A stretch of 64,000 nucleotides of DNA from Bog-473 sp963753115 (GCA_963753115.1 CAVWBB010000018.1:62001-126000); one strand, 5' to 3'; shown: positions 37,822 to 47,087, counted from the first letter of the stretch. Notes: generated by a model not told the origin, from the sequence alone. A program made the numbers and translations.

Positions 37822-39246
37822 ATGGCACAGGCAGCAGAGATCGACTTCCGCACCACATCACTGGCCGAGCTGTCCCGCTCGGTCCGCACCAAGGAAGTCA
37901 GTGCACGGGAGTTGACCCAGGCCGCCCTGGATCGGATCCAGAGGCTCGACCCCCACTACAACGCCTTCGTTGCCGTGGATGGGGACCGGGCCCTCGCCGA
38001 GGCCGCAGGGATCGACGAGCGCACCGCCGCCGGCGCCGACCCCGGGCCGCTCGCCGGCATCCCGATGGGCGTCAAGGACCTGCAGAGTGCCATCGGCTAC
38101 CGCACCACCTACGGATCGGCGCTGCACGCCGATGACCCGCCGGCCACCGCCGACGACCCCTTCGTGGCCCGCATGCGGGCGGCCGGCTGCGTCGTGGTCG
38201 GCAAGACCAACACGCCCGAGTTCGGCTGGATGGGCAACACCTCCAACGCCATCTTCGGCCCCTCACTGAACCCGTTCGACACATCCAGGGGACCCGGTGG
38301 ATCGTCCGGCGGCAGCTCGGCCGCGCTGGCCGCCGGGATGGTGCCGCTCGCCACCGGCTCGGACGGGGGCGGTTCCATCCGCATCCCGAGCGCCTGCTGC
38401 GGCCTGTCGGGCATGAAGCCGAGTCTCGGGCGGGTCCCCGCCGGCGGCCCCAACCCGCCCGGCTGGATCGACCTCTCGACCAACGGCCCCATGGCCCGCC
38501 GCATCGCCGACGTCACCCTCGCTCTCGACATCGCCGTCGGCCCCGACCCGACCGACCTGCGCGCCCTGCCCCGGCCCGAGGCCAACTGGATGGCCGCCCT
38601 CGACAACCCGCACGTGCCCGTCCGGATCGCCTACTCCCCCACTCTCGGCTACGCCACGGTCGACACCGAGGTGGCCGCCGCCTGCGAGCGCGCCGTCGAG
38701 ACGCTGGCCTCCCTGGGCGCCGACGTCGTCGTGGTGGATTCTGTTTTTGATGTCGACCCCGTCGGGGATTTCCTCACCTTGACGGGGGCCTCCACGCTCC
38801 GGACCTTGCGACCGTATCTCGACCACCCACGCTGGGACGAGGTCCACCCCGTCCTGCGTCACTTCGTCGACGCCGCACAGTCCACCACGGCCGAAGAGCT
38901 CCTCCGGGTGTTCGACAACTACCACTACATGAACCTCAAGTTGGTGGAGCTGTTCCACACCGCCCGGATCCTCGTCACGCCGACCTGTTCCGCGCTCGCG
39001 CCGCACGCCGGCGAAATGACCAGCACCGTCAACGGCGAGACCACCGCCGCCTGGGTCCACTTCACGTATCCCTTCAACATGACCCGCTCCCCCGCGGCGT
39101 CGGTCTGCGTCGGGATGAGCGAGAGCGGCCTGCCCATCGGCCTGCAACTCGTGGGGCCCCAGCACGGCGACCTCGTCGTGCTGCGGACGGCCGCCGCGCT
39201 GGAGGCCGCCATCGACCGCGACTTCCTCGCTACCCTGCCGGAATGA
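37822..39246 (+). CDS. Amidase signature family enzyme
   Basis: 474 aa, standard length. Hydrolyses an amide bond; the Ser-Ser-Lys triad is visible: the Lys in GIPMGVKDLQSAIG, and the Gly/Ser-rich signature GGSSGGSSAALAAGM with the cis-Ser, followed by TGSDGGGSIRIPSACCG. N-terminal region ELSRSVRTKEVSARELTQA is typical. Resembles GatA-like or aliphatic/aryl amidases; not part of a gatCAB cluster here, so a catabolic amidase is likelier. Followed by a cupin and P450. Confidence 0.9.
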   Translation: MAQAAEIDFRTTSLAELSRSVRTKEVSARELTQAALDRIQRLDPHYNAFVAVDGDRALAEAAGIDERTAAGADPGPLAGIPMGVKDLQSAIGYRTTYGSALHADDPPATADDPFVARMRAAGCVVVGKTNTPEFGWMGNTSNAIFGPSLNPFDTSRGPGGSSGGSSAALAAGMVPLATGSDGGGSIRIPSACCGLSGMKPSLGRVPAGGPNPPGWIDLSTNGPMARRIADVTLALDIAVGPDPTDLRALPRPEANWMAALDNPHVPVRIAYSPTLGYATVDTEVAAACERAVETLASLGADVVVVDSVFDVDPVGDFLTLTGASTLRTLRPYLDHPRWDEVHPVLRHFVDAAQSTTAEELLRVFDNYHYMNLKLVELFHTARILVTPTCSALAPHAGEMTSTVNGETTAAWVHFTYPFNMTRSPAASVCVGMSESGLPIGLQLVGPQHGDLVVLRTAAALEAAIDRDFLATLPE

Positions 39247-39333
39247 TCCGCCACATCGGATCGCACTGACTGACCGCACCGACCTGACAACACCGACCTG
39301 ACAACACCGACCACATCCGAAGGAGCCGCACCC

Positions 39334-39810
39334 ATGTCGATCACCACCCCCGCCAATCCCACCGACGCCGTCCGCCTCGTCACCACCGACGACGCGCCCT
39401 GGGCCGACACCGGCACCGGCGTGCTCCTCAAGGTCGTCCGCTTCGACTCCTCGCACGGGACCTGGGTGATCCTCAACCGGTTCCAGCCGGGCGTGCAGCT
39501 GCAGACCCACCGCCACACCGGGTCGGTGGACGCCTACACGTCGGCTGGACGCTGGCACTATCTCGAGTACGACTTCTACGTGACGGCCGGCTCCTACCTG
39601 TACGAACCGGCCAACTCGGTGCACACGTTGCACGTGCCGGCGGAGAACACGGAGGACACGGACGTGTGCTTCATCATTGAGGGCGCGCTCTTGAACCTGG
39701 CCGAGGACGGCTCCGTCGAATCGGTCTCCGACGGGCCCGGCACACTCGAGGCGTACTACGCGCTGCTCGAGGCGCAGGGCGACCCGCGCCCCAACGGACT
39801 GATCGTCTGA
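39334..39810 (+). CDS. Cupin, 2,4'-dihydroxyacetophenone dioxygenase-like
   Basis: 158 aa. A single cupin domain: VWILNRFQPGVQLQTHRHTG-like strand supplies two His ligands (THRH), with another His in NSVHTLHVP. The overall sequence, including YLEYDFYVTAGSYLYEPAN, resembles the 2,4'-dihydroxyacetophenone dioxygenase family, iron enzymes cleaving a carbon-carbon bond beside a ketone. AAGGAG at 39320 gives a good start. Co-directional with the P450 three bases later. Confidence 0.75.
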   Translation: MSITTPANPTDAVRLVTTDDAPWADTGTGVLLKVVRFDSSHGTWVILNRFQPGVQLQTHRHTGSVDAYTSAGRWHYLEYDFYVTAGSYLYEPANSVHTLHVPAENTEDTDVCFIIEGALLNLAEDGSVESVSDGPGTLEAYYALLEAQGDPRPNGLIV

Positions 39811-39813
39811 GCC

Positions 39814-41048
39814 ATGGCCGCCCCGTCGATGGCAGCCGATGCAAGCCGCCTCCTCGATCCGAATCTGTACTCGAGCGGTGACCCCTTCGCCCTCTACGCA
39901 GAAATGCGACGGACAGCACCGGTGTGCTGGGTCGAGCGTGAGGGCGGCGGCTTCTGGGCGGTGACGACCCATCCGGAGGTGTCGCACATCGGCGCCGACC
40001 CCGGCGGGTTCTGCTCGTCCCGTGGCATCCTGACCGACGAGATCGGCACGACGTACGAGACGCCGCCGACGATGATGCACACCGACCCGCCGCAGCACAC
40101 TCGCTACCGGCGTCTGGTGCAGCCGGGCTTCAAGCCGTCGATGGTGCGGCTGATGGAGGCAGGGGTCGGGGCGAAGGCGGCGGCGCTGACCTCCCCAATC
40201 CAGGGCGGGGTGGCGTTCGAGGTCGTGCAGGATCTGTCCATCCCGTTCCCGTTGCAGGTGATCTGCGAGCTGCTCGGCGTGGACGGGTCGCAGTGGCCCC
40301 GCTTCTTCGACTGGTCCGAGGCGGTCATCCCGGGCGAGTCCGAGCGGTCCGAGGAGGAGCGGGCGGCGCTGCAGGTGGAGATGTGGGAGTACCTGATCGG
40401 TGTGGCCGAGGAGCGGCGGCGGGCGCCGGCGGACGACCTCGTGTCGGTGCTGGCGGGCGTTGGATCCGATCCAGGGAATGGCGAGGGTGGGAGCGGCGGC
40501 GGGGTGGCGGCGAGGAGCTGAGTGAGGCGGAGCTGGCGATGTTCTTGATCCAGCTGCTGGTGGCGGGGAACGAGACGACGCGGAACCTGATCTCGGGTGG
40601 GTTGGTGGCGCTGGCCGAGAATCCAGCGCAGTGGGCGGCGCTGCGGGCCGATCGATCGTTGCTGCCGGCAGCGGTCGAGGAACTGCTGCGCTGGACGACG
40701 CCGGTCATCTCGTTCATGCGGACGGCGACGGCCGACACCACCATCCGTGGCATCTCGGTGGCTGCAGGTGATCCGGTGCTCCTTGTCTACGCCTCAGCCA
40801 ACCGGGATGAGGAAGTGTTCGGTCCCGATGCCGGGGAGCTCCGGGTGGACCGCCATCCCAATCCACACGTGAGCTTCGGCTTCGGGCCGCACTTCTGCCT
40901 GGGCGCGGCCCTCGCCCGTCTGGAGGGCCGGGTGGTCCTCAGCCAGCTGCTGGACCGTTTCGAAACCCTCTCCCTGGCTGGCCCGGTTGAGCGGACGCCC
41001 AGCCCGGTGATCGCCGGGGTGCGACACGCCACGTTGGTCTTCTCGTAG
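39814..41048 (+). CDS. Cytochrome P450, frameshifted
   Basis: About 410 aa. N-terminal half in one frame (TDPPQHTRYRRLVQPGF, the C-helix region) up to VSVLAGVGSDPG; after a one-base shift near 40490-40505, in a ggcggcggggtggcgg run, the other frame gives the I-helix AGNETTRNLISGG, the ExxR region (VEELLRWTTPV) and the heme-binding loop FGFGPHFCLGAALARLE with its Cys. All essential P450 parts survive if the frame is corrected. A bacterial class I type enzyme needing ferredoxin is expected; no ferredoxin gene is adjacent. Confidence 0.82.
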
Positions 41049-41064
41049 CGCAGGCGCCCGTCCT

Positions 41065-41098
41065 CGGAGTCGGGGTCGGGGTCGGGGTCGGGGTCGGA
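41065..41098. repeat. Hexanucleotide repeat (ggggtc)n with G-quadruplex pattern
   Basis: Five GGGG or GGG runs separated by TC between the convergent P450 and MFS stop codons. A textbook intramolecular G-quadruplex sequence on the plus strand; could stall or end transcription from either side. Confidence 0.9.
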
Positions 41099-41099
41099 C

Positions 41100-42791
41100 T
41101 CAGGCGCTGACGTACGGCACGTACTCCGGATAGCGGTCCGGGTCGTACGCCGGCTCGAGCTCGTCCTGCACGTCCACTTCCGGAGCACCCCGCCCGGGCA
41201 GGAGCTTGGACGCCACCAGCGCACCGAGCACCGCCACGCCGGCTCCCGCGATGCAGGCCTCCTGCAGTCCGCTGTGGAACGCCGAGAAGGCGATGGACTG
41301 CAGACCCGGCTGCACCGCATGCGGGGCGCGTGCCACGACGGCCAGCGCCGCCGCCATGGATTGGTGCGCCTCCGCCTTGGGACCGGCCGGGATGGGGAGC
41401 GGACGGAACGCACTGATGATCCGCGGGGCGTAGGACGAGGCGAAGATGGAGCCGAAGACCGCCACCCCGAGGGTGCCCCCCAACTCCCGCGTGGTGTTGT
41501 TGACCCCGGCGGCGGCGCCCCGCTGGTCGTCGGACACCGACCCCATGACGGCTTCCGCCGTCGGGGCCGTGATGGAGGACAGACCCAGGGCCAGCAACAC
41601 CATGGCGATCATGATCGGCCCCCAGTAGGCGGTGCTGACCACCGAGTTGAAGGCGGCCACGACCAGCCCGCCACCCATCAGCAGCAGGCCCACGGTGACC
41701 ACCAGGCGTGTCCCCACCTTGAGCGCCACCACGGCGGCGATCGGCGTCGCCACGGCGGCGACGATGGCGAACGGCAGCGTGTGCAGGCCGGCGGACAACG
41801 TCGAGTAGCCCTTGACGAACTGGAAGTACTGCGTGATGAGGAAGATGAAGCCGAACAGGCAGAAGAAGGCCACGGATATGGAGACCGCGCCGCCGGTGAA
41901 CCGGGGGATCTTGAAGACCCGGACATCGAGCAGCGGTCCATCGGTGCGCAGCTCCAAGAAGGCGAAGACGGTCAACAACACCGCAGCACCTGCGAAGCAC
42001 GCCAGCGTGCCCGCCGAGGCCCAACCCCATTGCGGCCCCTCGATGATCCCGAGCACCAACATCGTGATCCCCACCGTCGAGATCACCACGCCACGGATGT
42101 CGAAGCGATGCTGGCGCACTCGGGGCAGCCGGGGAATGAGCAACCCGCCGGCGATGAGCGTCACGGCGACGATCGGCACGTTCACCAAGAAGATCGACCC
42201 GTACCAGAAGTGCTCGAGGAGCGCCCCGCCGACGATCGGCCCGAAGGCGACGGCGATGCCCGACGTCGCCCCCCAGATCCCGAGCGCCTTCTGCCGCTCG
42301 GACGGATCCGGGAAGACGCTCGTGAGGATGGCGAGGCTGGCCGGGAAGATGAAGGCGGCGGCCACACCCATGAGCGCCCGGGTCGTGATCAGCCCGCCCG
42401 TCGTGTGCGACCACGCGGCGGCGGCCGAGAAGAGGCCGAAGAAGACCAGCCCGACCTGCATGGTGCCCTTTCGGCCGAGGCGGTCCCCGATGCCGCCGCC
42501 GGCGAGCAGCAGGCCGGCGAAGGCCAGGCTGTAGGCGTCGACGATCCATTGCAGCGACGTGATGGACGCCCCCAGGGTCCGGTTGAGGGTCGGGAGAGCG
42601 ACGTTGACGATGGTGTTGTCGACCACGACGAGAAAGACGGAGAGGCAGAGGACCGGGAGCACGATCCAGCGCCGATCCTTGGATGTGGGGGCGGTCTCAG
42701 ACTGGGCCGCACCGCCGGCGGCCGAGGCCCCGGCCCCGGATTCGGCCCTGGCCTCGGATTCGGCAGCGGTTTCGAGGGCACATCCGGACAT
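41100..42791 (-). CDS. MFS transporter, DHA2 (14-TM) drug exporter type
   Basis: 563 aa from the ATG at 42791, chosen because AAGGAGG precedes it (a start at 42845 has none and would crowd the operator). 14 hydrophobic helices; signature A-like motif AGGGIGDRLGRKGTMQVG in loop 2-3, and the antiporter motif region ALMGVAAAFIFPASLAIL. Proton-drug antiport across the cytoplasmic membrane is expected. Ends in a Pro/Asp/Tyr tail. Controlled by the divergent TetR gene through the operator at 42853-42886. Confidence 0.88.
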   Translation of the reverse strand: MSGCALETAAESEARAESGAGASAAGGAAQSETAPTSKDRRWIVLPVLCLSVFLVVVDNTIVNVALPTLNRTLGASITSLQWIVDAYSLAFAGLLLAGGGIGDRLGRKGTMQVGLVFFGLFSAAAAWSHTTGGLITTRALMGVAAAFIFPASLAILTSVFPDPSERQKALGIWGATSGIAVAFGPIVGGALLEHFWYGSIFLVNVPIVAVTLIAGGLLIPRLPRVRQHRFDIRGVVISTVGITMLVLGIIEGPQWGWASAGTLACFAGAAVLLTVFAFLELRTDGPLLDVRVFKIPRFTGGAVSISVAFFCLFGFIFLITQYFQFVKGYSTLSAGLHTLPFAIVAAVATPIAAVVALKVGTRLVVTVGLLLMGGGLVVAAFNSVVSTAYWGPIMIAMVLLALGLSSITAPTAEAVMGSVSDDQRGAAAGVNNTTRELGGTLGVAVFGSIFASSYAPRIISAFRPLPIPAGPKAEAHQSMAAALAVVARAPHAVQPGLQSIAFSAFHSGLQEACIAGAGVAVLGALVASKLLPGRGAPEVDVQDELEPAYDPDRYPEYVPYVSA

Positions 42792-42852
42792 CAGGGCCTC
42801 CTTCGTGGATTGCTTCTGGATCGGGCAGACGCAGACGAACATCACCCGCTAT

Positions 42853-42886
42853 AGAACATCGTGCTAGAGTTATAGCACGATGTTCT
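42853..42886. promoter_or_regulatory. Perfect 14-bp inverted repeat, TetR-type operator
   Basis: AGAACATCGTGCTA at 42853-42866 and its exact complement at 42873-42886, spaced by six bases. It lies between the divergent MFS and TetR genes, 17 bases from the TetR start. TATA-like elements (ctatag at 42849, ttatag at 42870) are embedded in it, so bound repressor would cover both promoters. Confidence 0.88.
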
Positions 42887-42902
42887 TCTGTAGGCTACGG
42901 AT

Positions 42903-43547
42903 ATGACAAAAAGCTCCGGGACCAGGGGTACCAACCCCAGCCGGACCCAGAGCCATGCCCTGGCCCGGACCCGCACCCCCAGTGCCGGCATGGAGGCCGC
43001 TCTCCTCAGCTCGGCGGCGGACATCCTCGAGACCGAGGGCCCCGACGGCCTCTCGGTGCGCCGGATCGCCGCTGCGGCCCACGTCGCCCCGATGGGCGTC
43101 TACAACCACTTCGAGTCCAAGTTCGGCATCGTCGAGGCGCTCTTCATCCAGGGCTTCCACCGTCTTGGCGTGGAGATGGCGGCCATGGCGCGGATCGAGG
43201 ATCCGGCCGAGGCGCTCCGGGAGGGCGCCCGCCGCTACCGGGCCCTCGCGCTCGAACATCCAATGGCGTACCAGGTGATGTTCCTCCGGGCCGTCTCTGG
43301 ATTCGAGCCGAGCGACAACGCGCTGGGAGAGTGCACCGGGGCGTTCGACAGCCTCGTCGCCGCCGTGCGACGCGCCATGGAGGCCGGCGTCATCGCCGAG
43401 GCGCCGCCGACCGAGACGGCGCAACTGATCTGGGCCACCATCCACGGCTGGGTCTCGCTCGAGCTCCTCGGCCTCGGGTTCGTCGAGGATCAGGACGCCG
43501 GCTACGAGCTTCTCTGTGAGGCCTTGCTGCGGGGTCTCCGCCCCTAA
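42903..43547 (+). CDS. TetR family transcriptional regulator
   Basis: 214 aa. Helix-turn-helix at about residues 50-73 (LSVRRIAAAAHVAPMGVYNH, then FESKFGIVEAL), preceded by a basic tail. The C-terminal domain (AYQVMFLRAVSGFEPSDNALG) is of the WHG/TetR_C_33 type. It is divergent from an efflux gene and flanked by a perfect inverted repeat, the standard arrangement for a ligand-released repressor of its own gene and the exporter. Ligand unknown. Confidence 0.9.
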   Translation: MTKSSGTRGTNPSRTQSHALARTRTPSAGMEAALLSSAADILETEGPDGLSVRRIAAAAHVAPMGVYNHFESKFGIVEALFIQGFHRLGVEMAAMARIEDPAEALREGARRYRALALEHPMAYQVMFLRAVSGFEPSDNALGECTGAFDSLVAAVRRAMEAGVIAEAPPTETAQLIWATIHGWVSLELLGLGFVEDQDAGYELLCEALLRGLRP

Positions 43548-43627
43548 CCGCCCGGACCGTTCCCGGCGGGCAACACCGTTCGGCCGGACCCACCACCGCC
43601 CGCCGGACCGCCCGCCGGACCTCCCGC

Positions 43628-44293
43628 CTACCGAGGATCAGGCCGGTCCAGGTTCCAGTGCCGGCCCACGGATGGGAACCACCTCGTGCCGTCGTCGACG
43701 TGGAAGGGCGTCATGCCGAAGCGGGTGACGGTGCGCTGCCCGCCCTCGTGGTCGCCGTAGAGCACGTCGATCGTGAAGGGCTGCCCGTCGCGGATGTCCC
43801 GGCTCAACCCTGCGTAGTCAGCATCGCCGGCTTCTCGGATCGCGGCCTGCCAGAAACCGATGTCACCGGGAGCGATGTAGAGGTCACGCGTCTGCATCCG
43901 GAACTCCTCGGGCTCCCGGTGCGGGACGTCGTTCAGGGCGAGCTCGGTGAAGACCGACCATCCGAAGATCACTCCGAGACCCGGACCCACGTTGCGCAGC
44001 GAGATGGCGAGATAGACGCTGCCGTCCACCAGCTCCACGCTCGCCTGACTCCCCTCCAGGCGGATCCAGTGGTCGTCGACCCAGCGGATCTTCTGGACCG
44101 GGTCATCCAGACGGGAGGTGACCAGCACGGGACGCAGGTTCACCTGGAAGGCGGCCTCGGCGATCCGGGCCGAGCGGTTCGAGGAGCGCACGGCCCAGAA
44201 GGTGGAGACCGCGAGCACCAAGGTCCCGAGGGCGGTGGCGAACGACGCGATGGTCGCCCAGTCGGTCTCCCCCAGCATCGGAGCCATGATCAC
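43628..44293 (-). CDS. Single-pass membrane protein of unknown function
   Basis: 221 aa. One N-terminal helix (TIASFATALGTLVLAVSTFWAV) followed by a mostly beta cytoplasmic or outer domain (LRPVLVTSRLDDP, VYLAISLRNVGPGLGVIFGW). This layout resembles small proteins with an N-terminal anchor and an Ig-like or 'transport-associated' fold. No family recognised. Confidence 0.6.
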   Translation of the reverse strand: MIMAPMLGETDWATIASFATALGTLVLAVSTFWAVRSSNRSARIAEAAFQVNLRPVLVTSRLDDPVQKIRWVDDHWIRLEGSQASVELVDGSVYLAISLRNVGPGLGVIFGWSVFTELALNDVPHREPEEFRMQTRDLYIAPGDIGFWQAAIREAGDADYAGLSRDIRDGQPFTIDVLYGDHEGGQRTVTRFGMTPFHVDDGTRWFPSVGRHWNLDRPDPR

Positions 44294-44328
44294 CGCCGCA
44301 GGTTAGAGCGCCCGCCACCGCGACATCA

Positions 44329-44372
44329 CCGGCATCTGCCCGGCATCTGTCCGGCATCTGCCCGGCATCTGA
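44329..44372. repeat. Four 11-bp tandem repeats (ccggcatctgc)
   Basis: Units ccggcatctg followed by c, t, c, a in turn. Lies between the divergent genes at 44293 and 44446. Too short and unspaced for a CRISPR array. Confidence 0.9.
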
Positions 44373-44445
44373 GCGACATCTCACCCCACCGCACCGGGAC
44401 GATCGCAGCCAGCAATCCAGATCACTCCCTGGCAGACTCAGGCGC

Positions 44446-44817
44446 ATGCTCGATCACATCTCCATCCAGTGCGCCGACTTCGCGGAGAGTGCCGCCTTCT
44501 ACGACTCCGTCCTCTCCCCGCTCGGCGGCCAGCGGGTCATGGAGTTCGGCCCCGCCATCGGCTACGGGGTCCCGCCCAATCCAACGTTCTGGATAGGGCA
44601 ACAGCAAACGGGCGATGGATTCAGGGAGACGCATATCGCGTTCACTGCGCCCGACCGCGCCGCTGTGCACGCCTTCTTCGACGCTGCCCGGGCCGCTGGC
44701 GCCGAGGTGCTGCACGAGCCGCGGCTGTGGCCGGAATACCACCCCAACTACTACGGCGCGTTCGTGCGCGACCCGGATGGGAACAACGTCGAGGCGGTCT
44801 GCCACTCCCCCGAGTAA
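44446..44817 (+). CDS. VOC superfamily protein
   Basis: 123 aa. LDHISIQCADFAESAAFYDS with LSPLGGQRVMEFG is the usual VOC opening; ends YYGAFVRDPDGNNVEAVCH, with a His near the start and a Glu near the end as metal ligands. A single small VOC unit, likely a homodimer. Substrate unknown. Confidence 0.85.
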   Translation: MLDHISIQCADFAESAAFYDSVLSPLGGQRVMEFGPAIGYGVPPNPTFWIGQQQTGDGFRETHIAFTAPDRAAVHAFFDAARAAGAEVLHEPRLWPEYHPNYYGAFVRDPDGNNVEAVCHSPE

Positions 44818-44841
44818 CCCCCGGGCCCTCCCGCCCGCGCT

Positions 44842-45757
44842 TCAGCCGAACGTGGCCGCGAATTGGTTCAGCACCGCCGTGCACAGATCGCGCTGCGCCG
44901 CTGGCAGCGTGCACGTGGCCAGATAGGCCGACGCCTCGGTTGGCTTCGGCTGGTACAGCGCGATGCCGTTCGCAGCGTTCTGACCGCCTGAGGGATATCC
45001 AGCCCCCGCCACGCCCGGCGGGTCTTCGAACCCGGCCTGGACCGTCGACACCTTGAACGTGCGTTCTTGCGAGGGGCTGTTGCCGGCACAGCTCTTGCCG
45101 AGGTTCTGCTGCGCCGCCGCCTGGGCGGTGCTGAAGAACGGACAGACAAGGACGGCACCCTGCACCGGGCTGGCACCACTCTCCATGGCGACGATCGCCT
45201 GGGTCGTCGAGGACATCGGCAGATGCCATGTGAGGCCCGACAGCGGCACGGTCGTCCCGACCGGAGCAAGGGCGAGCAAGCCGCTGCCGTCCGCTCCGAA
45301 GGACCCATTGCACGTCCAGCCCACCGTCGGACCGACCAGCATCAACCTTCCGGTCTCATCGGTGTACACGGCGAGGTTTCCTTGCTGGGCCTCGGAAGTC
45401 GGGACGCTCACCGAGACGGATCCCGGCAGCGACGTCGTCGTGGTGGGCACCGCCGCCGTCGTCTGGCAGACCACGATCGGGAGCGTCGCCGCCACCATCG
45501 GCCCCGATCCCGATCCCGATCCCGAGTCCCGATCCGCCGATGCCGGACGTGGTCGTGCCGCCCATCGTGGTTGTCGTGGATCTCGGCGCCGACGTGGTCG
45601 AGGTCGGCGAACGCTTTGGATGGGTCGCCCCCGACGACGAGGCCGAGCCCGGGCCCGACGACCCGCACGCCGCCATGAGCAGGGCACCGGCCACGCCGAC
45701 TCCCCCCGCCAGCGCCAACCGCACCATCCGGCGCTGCTCGGACGCCCGCCTACGCAT
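44842..45757 (-). CDS. Lipoprotein of unknown function, frameshifted at a (cccgat)n tract
   Basis: About 300 aa. Start ATG at 45757, overlapping the acyl-CoA dehydrogenase stop by eight bases. Signal and lipobox LALAGGVGVAGALLMAAC, then a Thr/Ser/Pro-rich linker. At 45501-45537 a cccgat repeat, coding for Gly/Ile or Ser/Gly pairs, holds a frameshift; after it the protein continues ATLPIVVCQTTAAVPTTTTS and ends LNQFAATFG. The outer domain has paired cysteines (VCPFF, CAGNS, CTLPAAQRDLC). No family recognised. Confidence 0.6.
45501..45537. repeat. Hexanucleotide repeat (cccgat)n
   Basis: Three to four cccgat units plus a diverged one, inside the lipoprotein gene; GGG runs on the minus strand give a G-quadruplex pattern. 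The protein's frame changes within it. Confidence 0.85.
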
Positions 45758-47051
45758 CCGCCGTGAGATCCACCAACAGATCGGCGAAGCGCCGCTGCGC
45801 ATCGGCCCGCCGGGTCGGGATGTGCTCGGTCGGCACCTCGTGCGGCTCGTAGCCCTTGAGCACGCGCCGCGCCACCGTCTGGCGGTGCACCTCGTCGGGC
45901 CCGTCGTAGATCCGGGCCGCCCGGGCATTGCGGTACATCGACTCGAGCGGCAAGTCGGACGAGAAGCCAAGTGACCCGTGCACCTGGATGGCGCGGTCGA
46001 TCACGTCGTAGAGCACCTTGGCCCCGAAGTACTTGATCATGGCGATCTCGACCCGGGCCGCCGCCGCTCCCTCCTGATCCATCTTCCAGGCGGCCTGCAG
46101 GGTCATGAGGCGGGCTGCGGCCATTTCGGCCATGGAGTCGGCGACCCAGTTCTGGATGGTCTGCTTCTCGGCCAGCATCGAGCCGTGGGCGTACCGGGAG
46201 ACCGCCCGCTCGCACAGCATGTCGAAGGCCCGCTTGGATTGGCCCAGCCAACGCATGCAGTGATGGATCCGCCCCGGCCCCAGCCGGTGCTGCGCCAGGA
46301 CGAATCCAGAGCCCTCGTTCCCGATCAGGTTGCCGACCGGCACCCGCACGTCGGTGTACGTGATCTCGGCGTGGTTCCCGAAGCGCCCGTACGGCGTGTG
46401 CGGATCCTCCATCGTGGAGACATCCCGGACGATGTCGACTCCCGGCGTGTCGACCGGCACGATGATCATCGACGACCCCGAATACGGATGCACCTCCGGA
46501 TTGGTCACCGCCATCACGATCAGGAAGTCCGCCACGGATCCGTTGGATGTGAACCACTTGTGCCCGTTGATGACCCACTCCTCGCCGTCCCGCACCGCCG
46601 ACGTCTTCAACAGCGTTGGATCAGATCCAGCGGTGTCGGGCTCGGTCATCGAAAAGGCCGACCGCAGATCCCCATCCAGGAGCGGCTGCAACCACCGCGA
46701 GCGATGCGACGCATCCCCGCTCATCTCGATACCCACCGCCAGCAACTCTGCGTTGCCCGAATCCGGCGCATTGTTGCCAAAGACCACCGGCGCCAACGGC
46801 GATTGCCCCAGGATCTCGTGCATCAATCCAAGCCGTACCTGCCCGAAGCCCATCCCGCCGAGCGCCGGCGGCAGGTGCGCCGCCCACAACCCCTCGGCCT
46901 TGACCTGCTCCTGCAGCGGGCGGATGAGGACCCGCACCTGGTCGTAGGTCAGATCCAAGGTCTCGAGCGGGAACACCTCCTCGCGGACGAACCCACGCAT
47001 CCACTCCAACTTCGTCTCGAACTCGGGCTCGGTCGAGAAATCCCAGGCCAT
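45750..47051 (-). CDS. Acyl-CoA dehydrogenase family protein
   Basis: 433 aa from the ATG at 47051 (GGAGGAG upstream). FAD-dependent alpha,beta-oxidation of an acyl-CoA. N-terminal helical domain, then FSMTEPDTAGSDPTLLKTSA and WVINGHKWFTSNG (middle beta domain, FAD contacts), and the C-terminal HGSLGFSSDLPLESMYRNAR with IYDGPDEVHR, the region of the catalytic base in long-chain-type members. Divergent from bioB; a link to biotin precursor supply is possible but unsupported. Confidence 0.88.
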   Translation of the reverse strand: MAWDFSTEPEFETKLEWMRGFVREEVFPLETLDLTYDQVRVLIRPLQEQVKAEGLWAAHLPPALGGMGFGQVRLGLMHEILGQSPLAPVVFGNNAPDSGNAELLAVGIEMSGDASHRSRWLQPLLDGDLRSAFSMTEPDTAGSDPTLLKTSAVRDGEEWVINGHKWFTSNGSVADFLIVMAVTNPEVHPYSGSSMIIVPVDTPGVDIVRDVSTMEDPHTPYGRFGNHAEITYTDVRVPVGNLIGNEGSGFVLAQHRLGPGRIHHCMRWLGQSKRAFDMLCERAVSRYAHGSMLAEKQTIQNWVADSMAEMAAARLMTLQAAWKMDQEGAAAARVEIAMIKYFGAKVLYDVIDRAIQVHGSLGFSSDLPLESMYRNARAARIYDGPDEVHRQTVARRVLKGYEPHEVPTEHIPTRRADAQRRFADLLVDLTADA

Positions 47052-47068
47052 GACCACTCCTCCCAGCG

Positions 47069-47087
47069 CTCCGGCCAACTTCCGGAG
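47069..47087. promoter_or_regulatory. Short inverted repeat between the dehydrogenase and bioB
   Basis: ctccgg, seven bases, ccggag. It sits between divergent starts 47051 and 47108 and could be an operator. No known biotin regulator motif is recognised and the arms are short, so this is weak. Confidence 0.3.

Noticed and set aside
37822..39246. Assignment as GatA of the tRNA amidotransferase.
   Set aside because: No gatB or gatC nearby and the neighbours are catabolic enzymes; kept as a general amidase.
38263..40098. A 611-codon minus-strand open frame.
   Set aside because: Antisense to the amidase, cupin and P450 genes; low-complexity His/Gly/Arg composition with no domain.
41274..42854. 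A 526-codon plus-strand open frame.
   Set aside because: Antisense to a 14-helix transporter; composition (Arg/Gly/His/Asp) is that of an antisense shadow.
44329..44372. Short direct repeats that could suggest a CRISPR array.
   Set aside because: 11-bp units with no spacers and no cas genes; a simple minisatellite.
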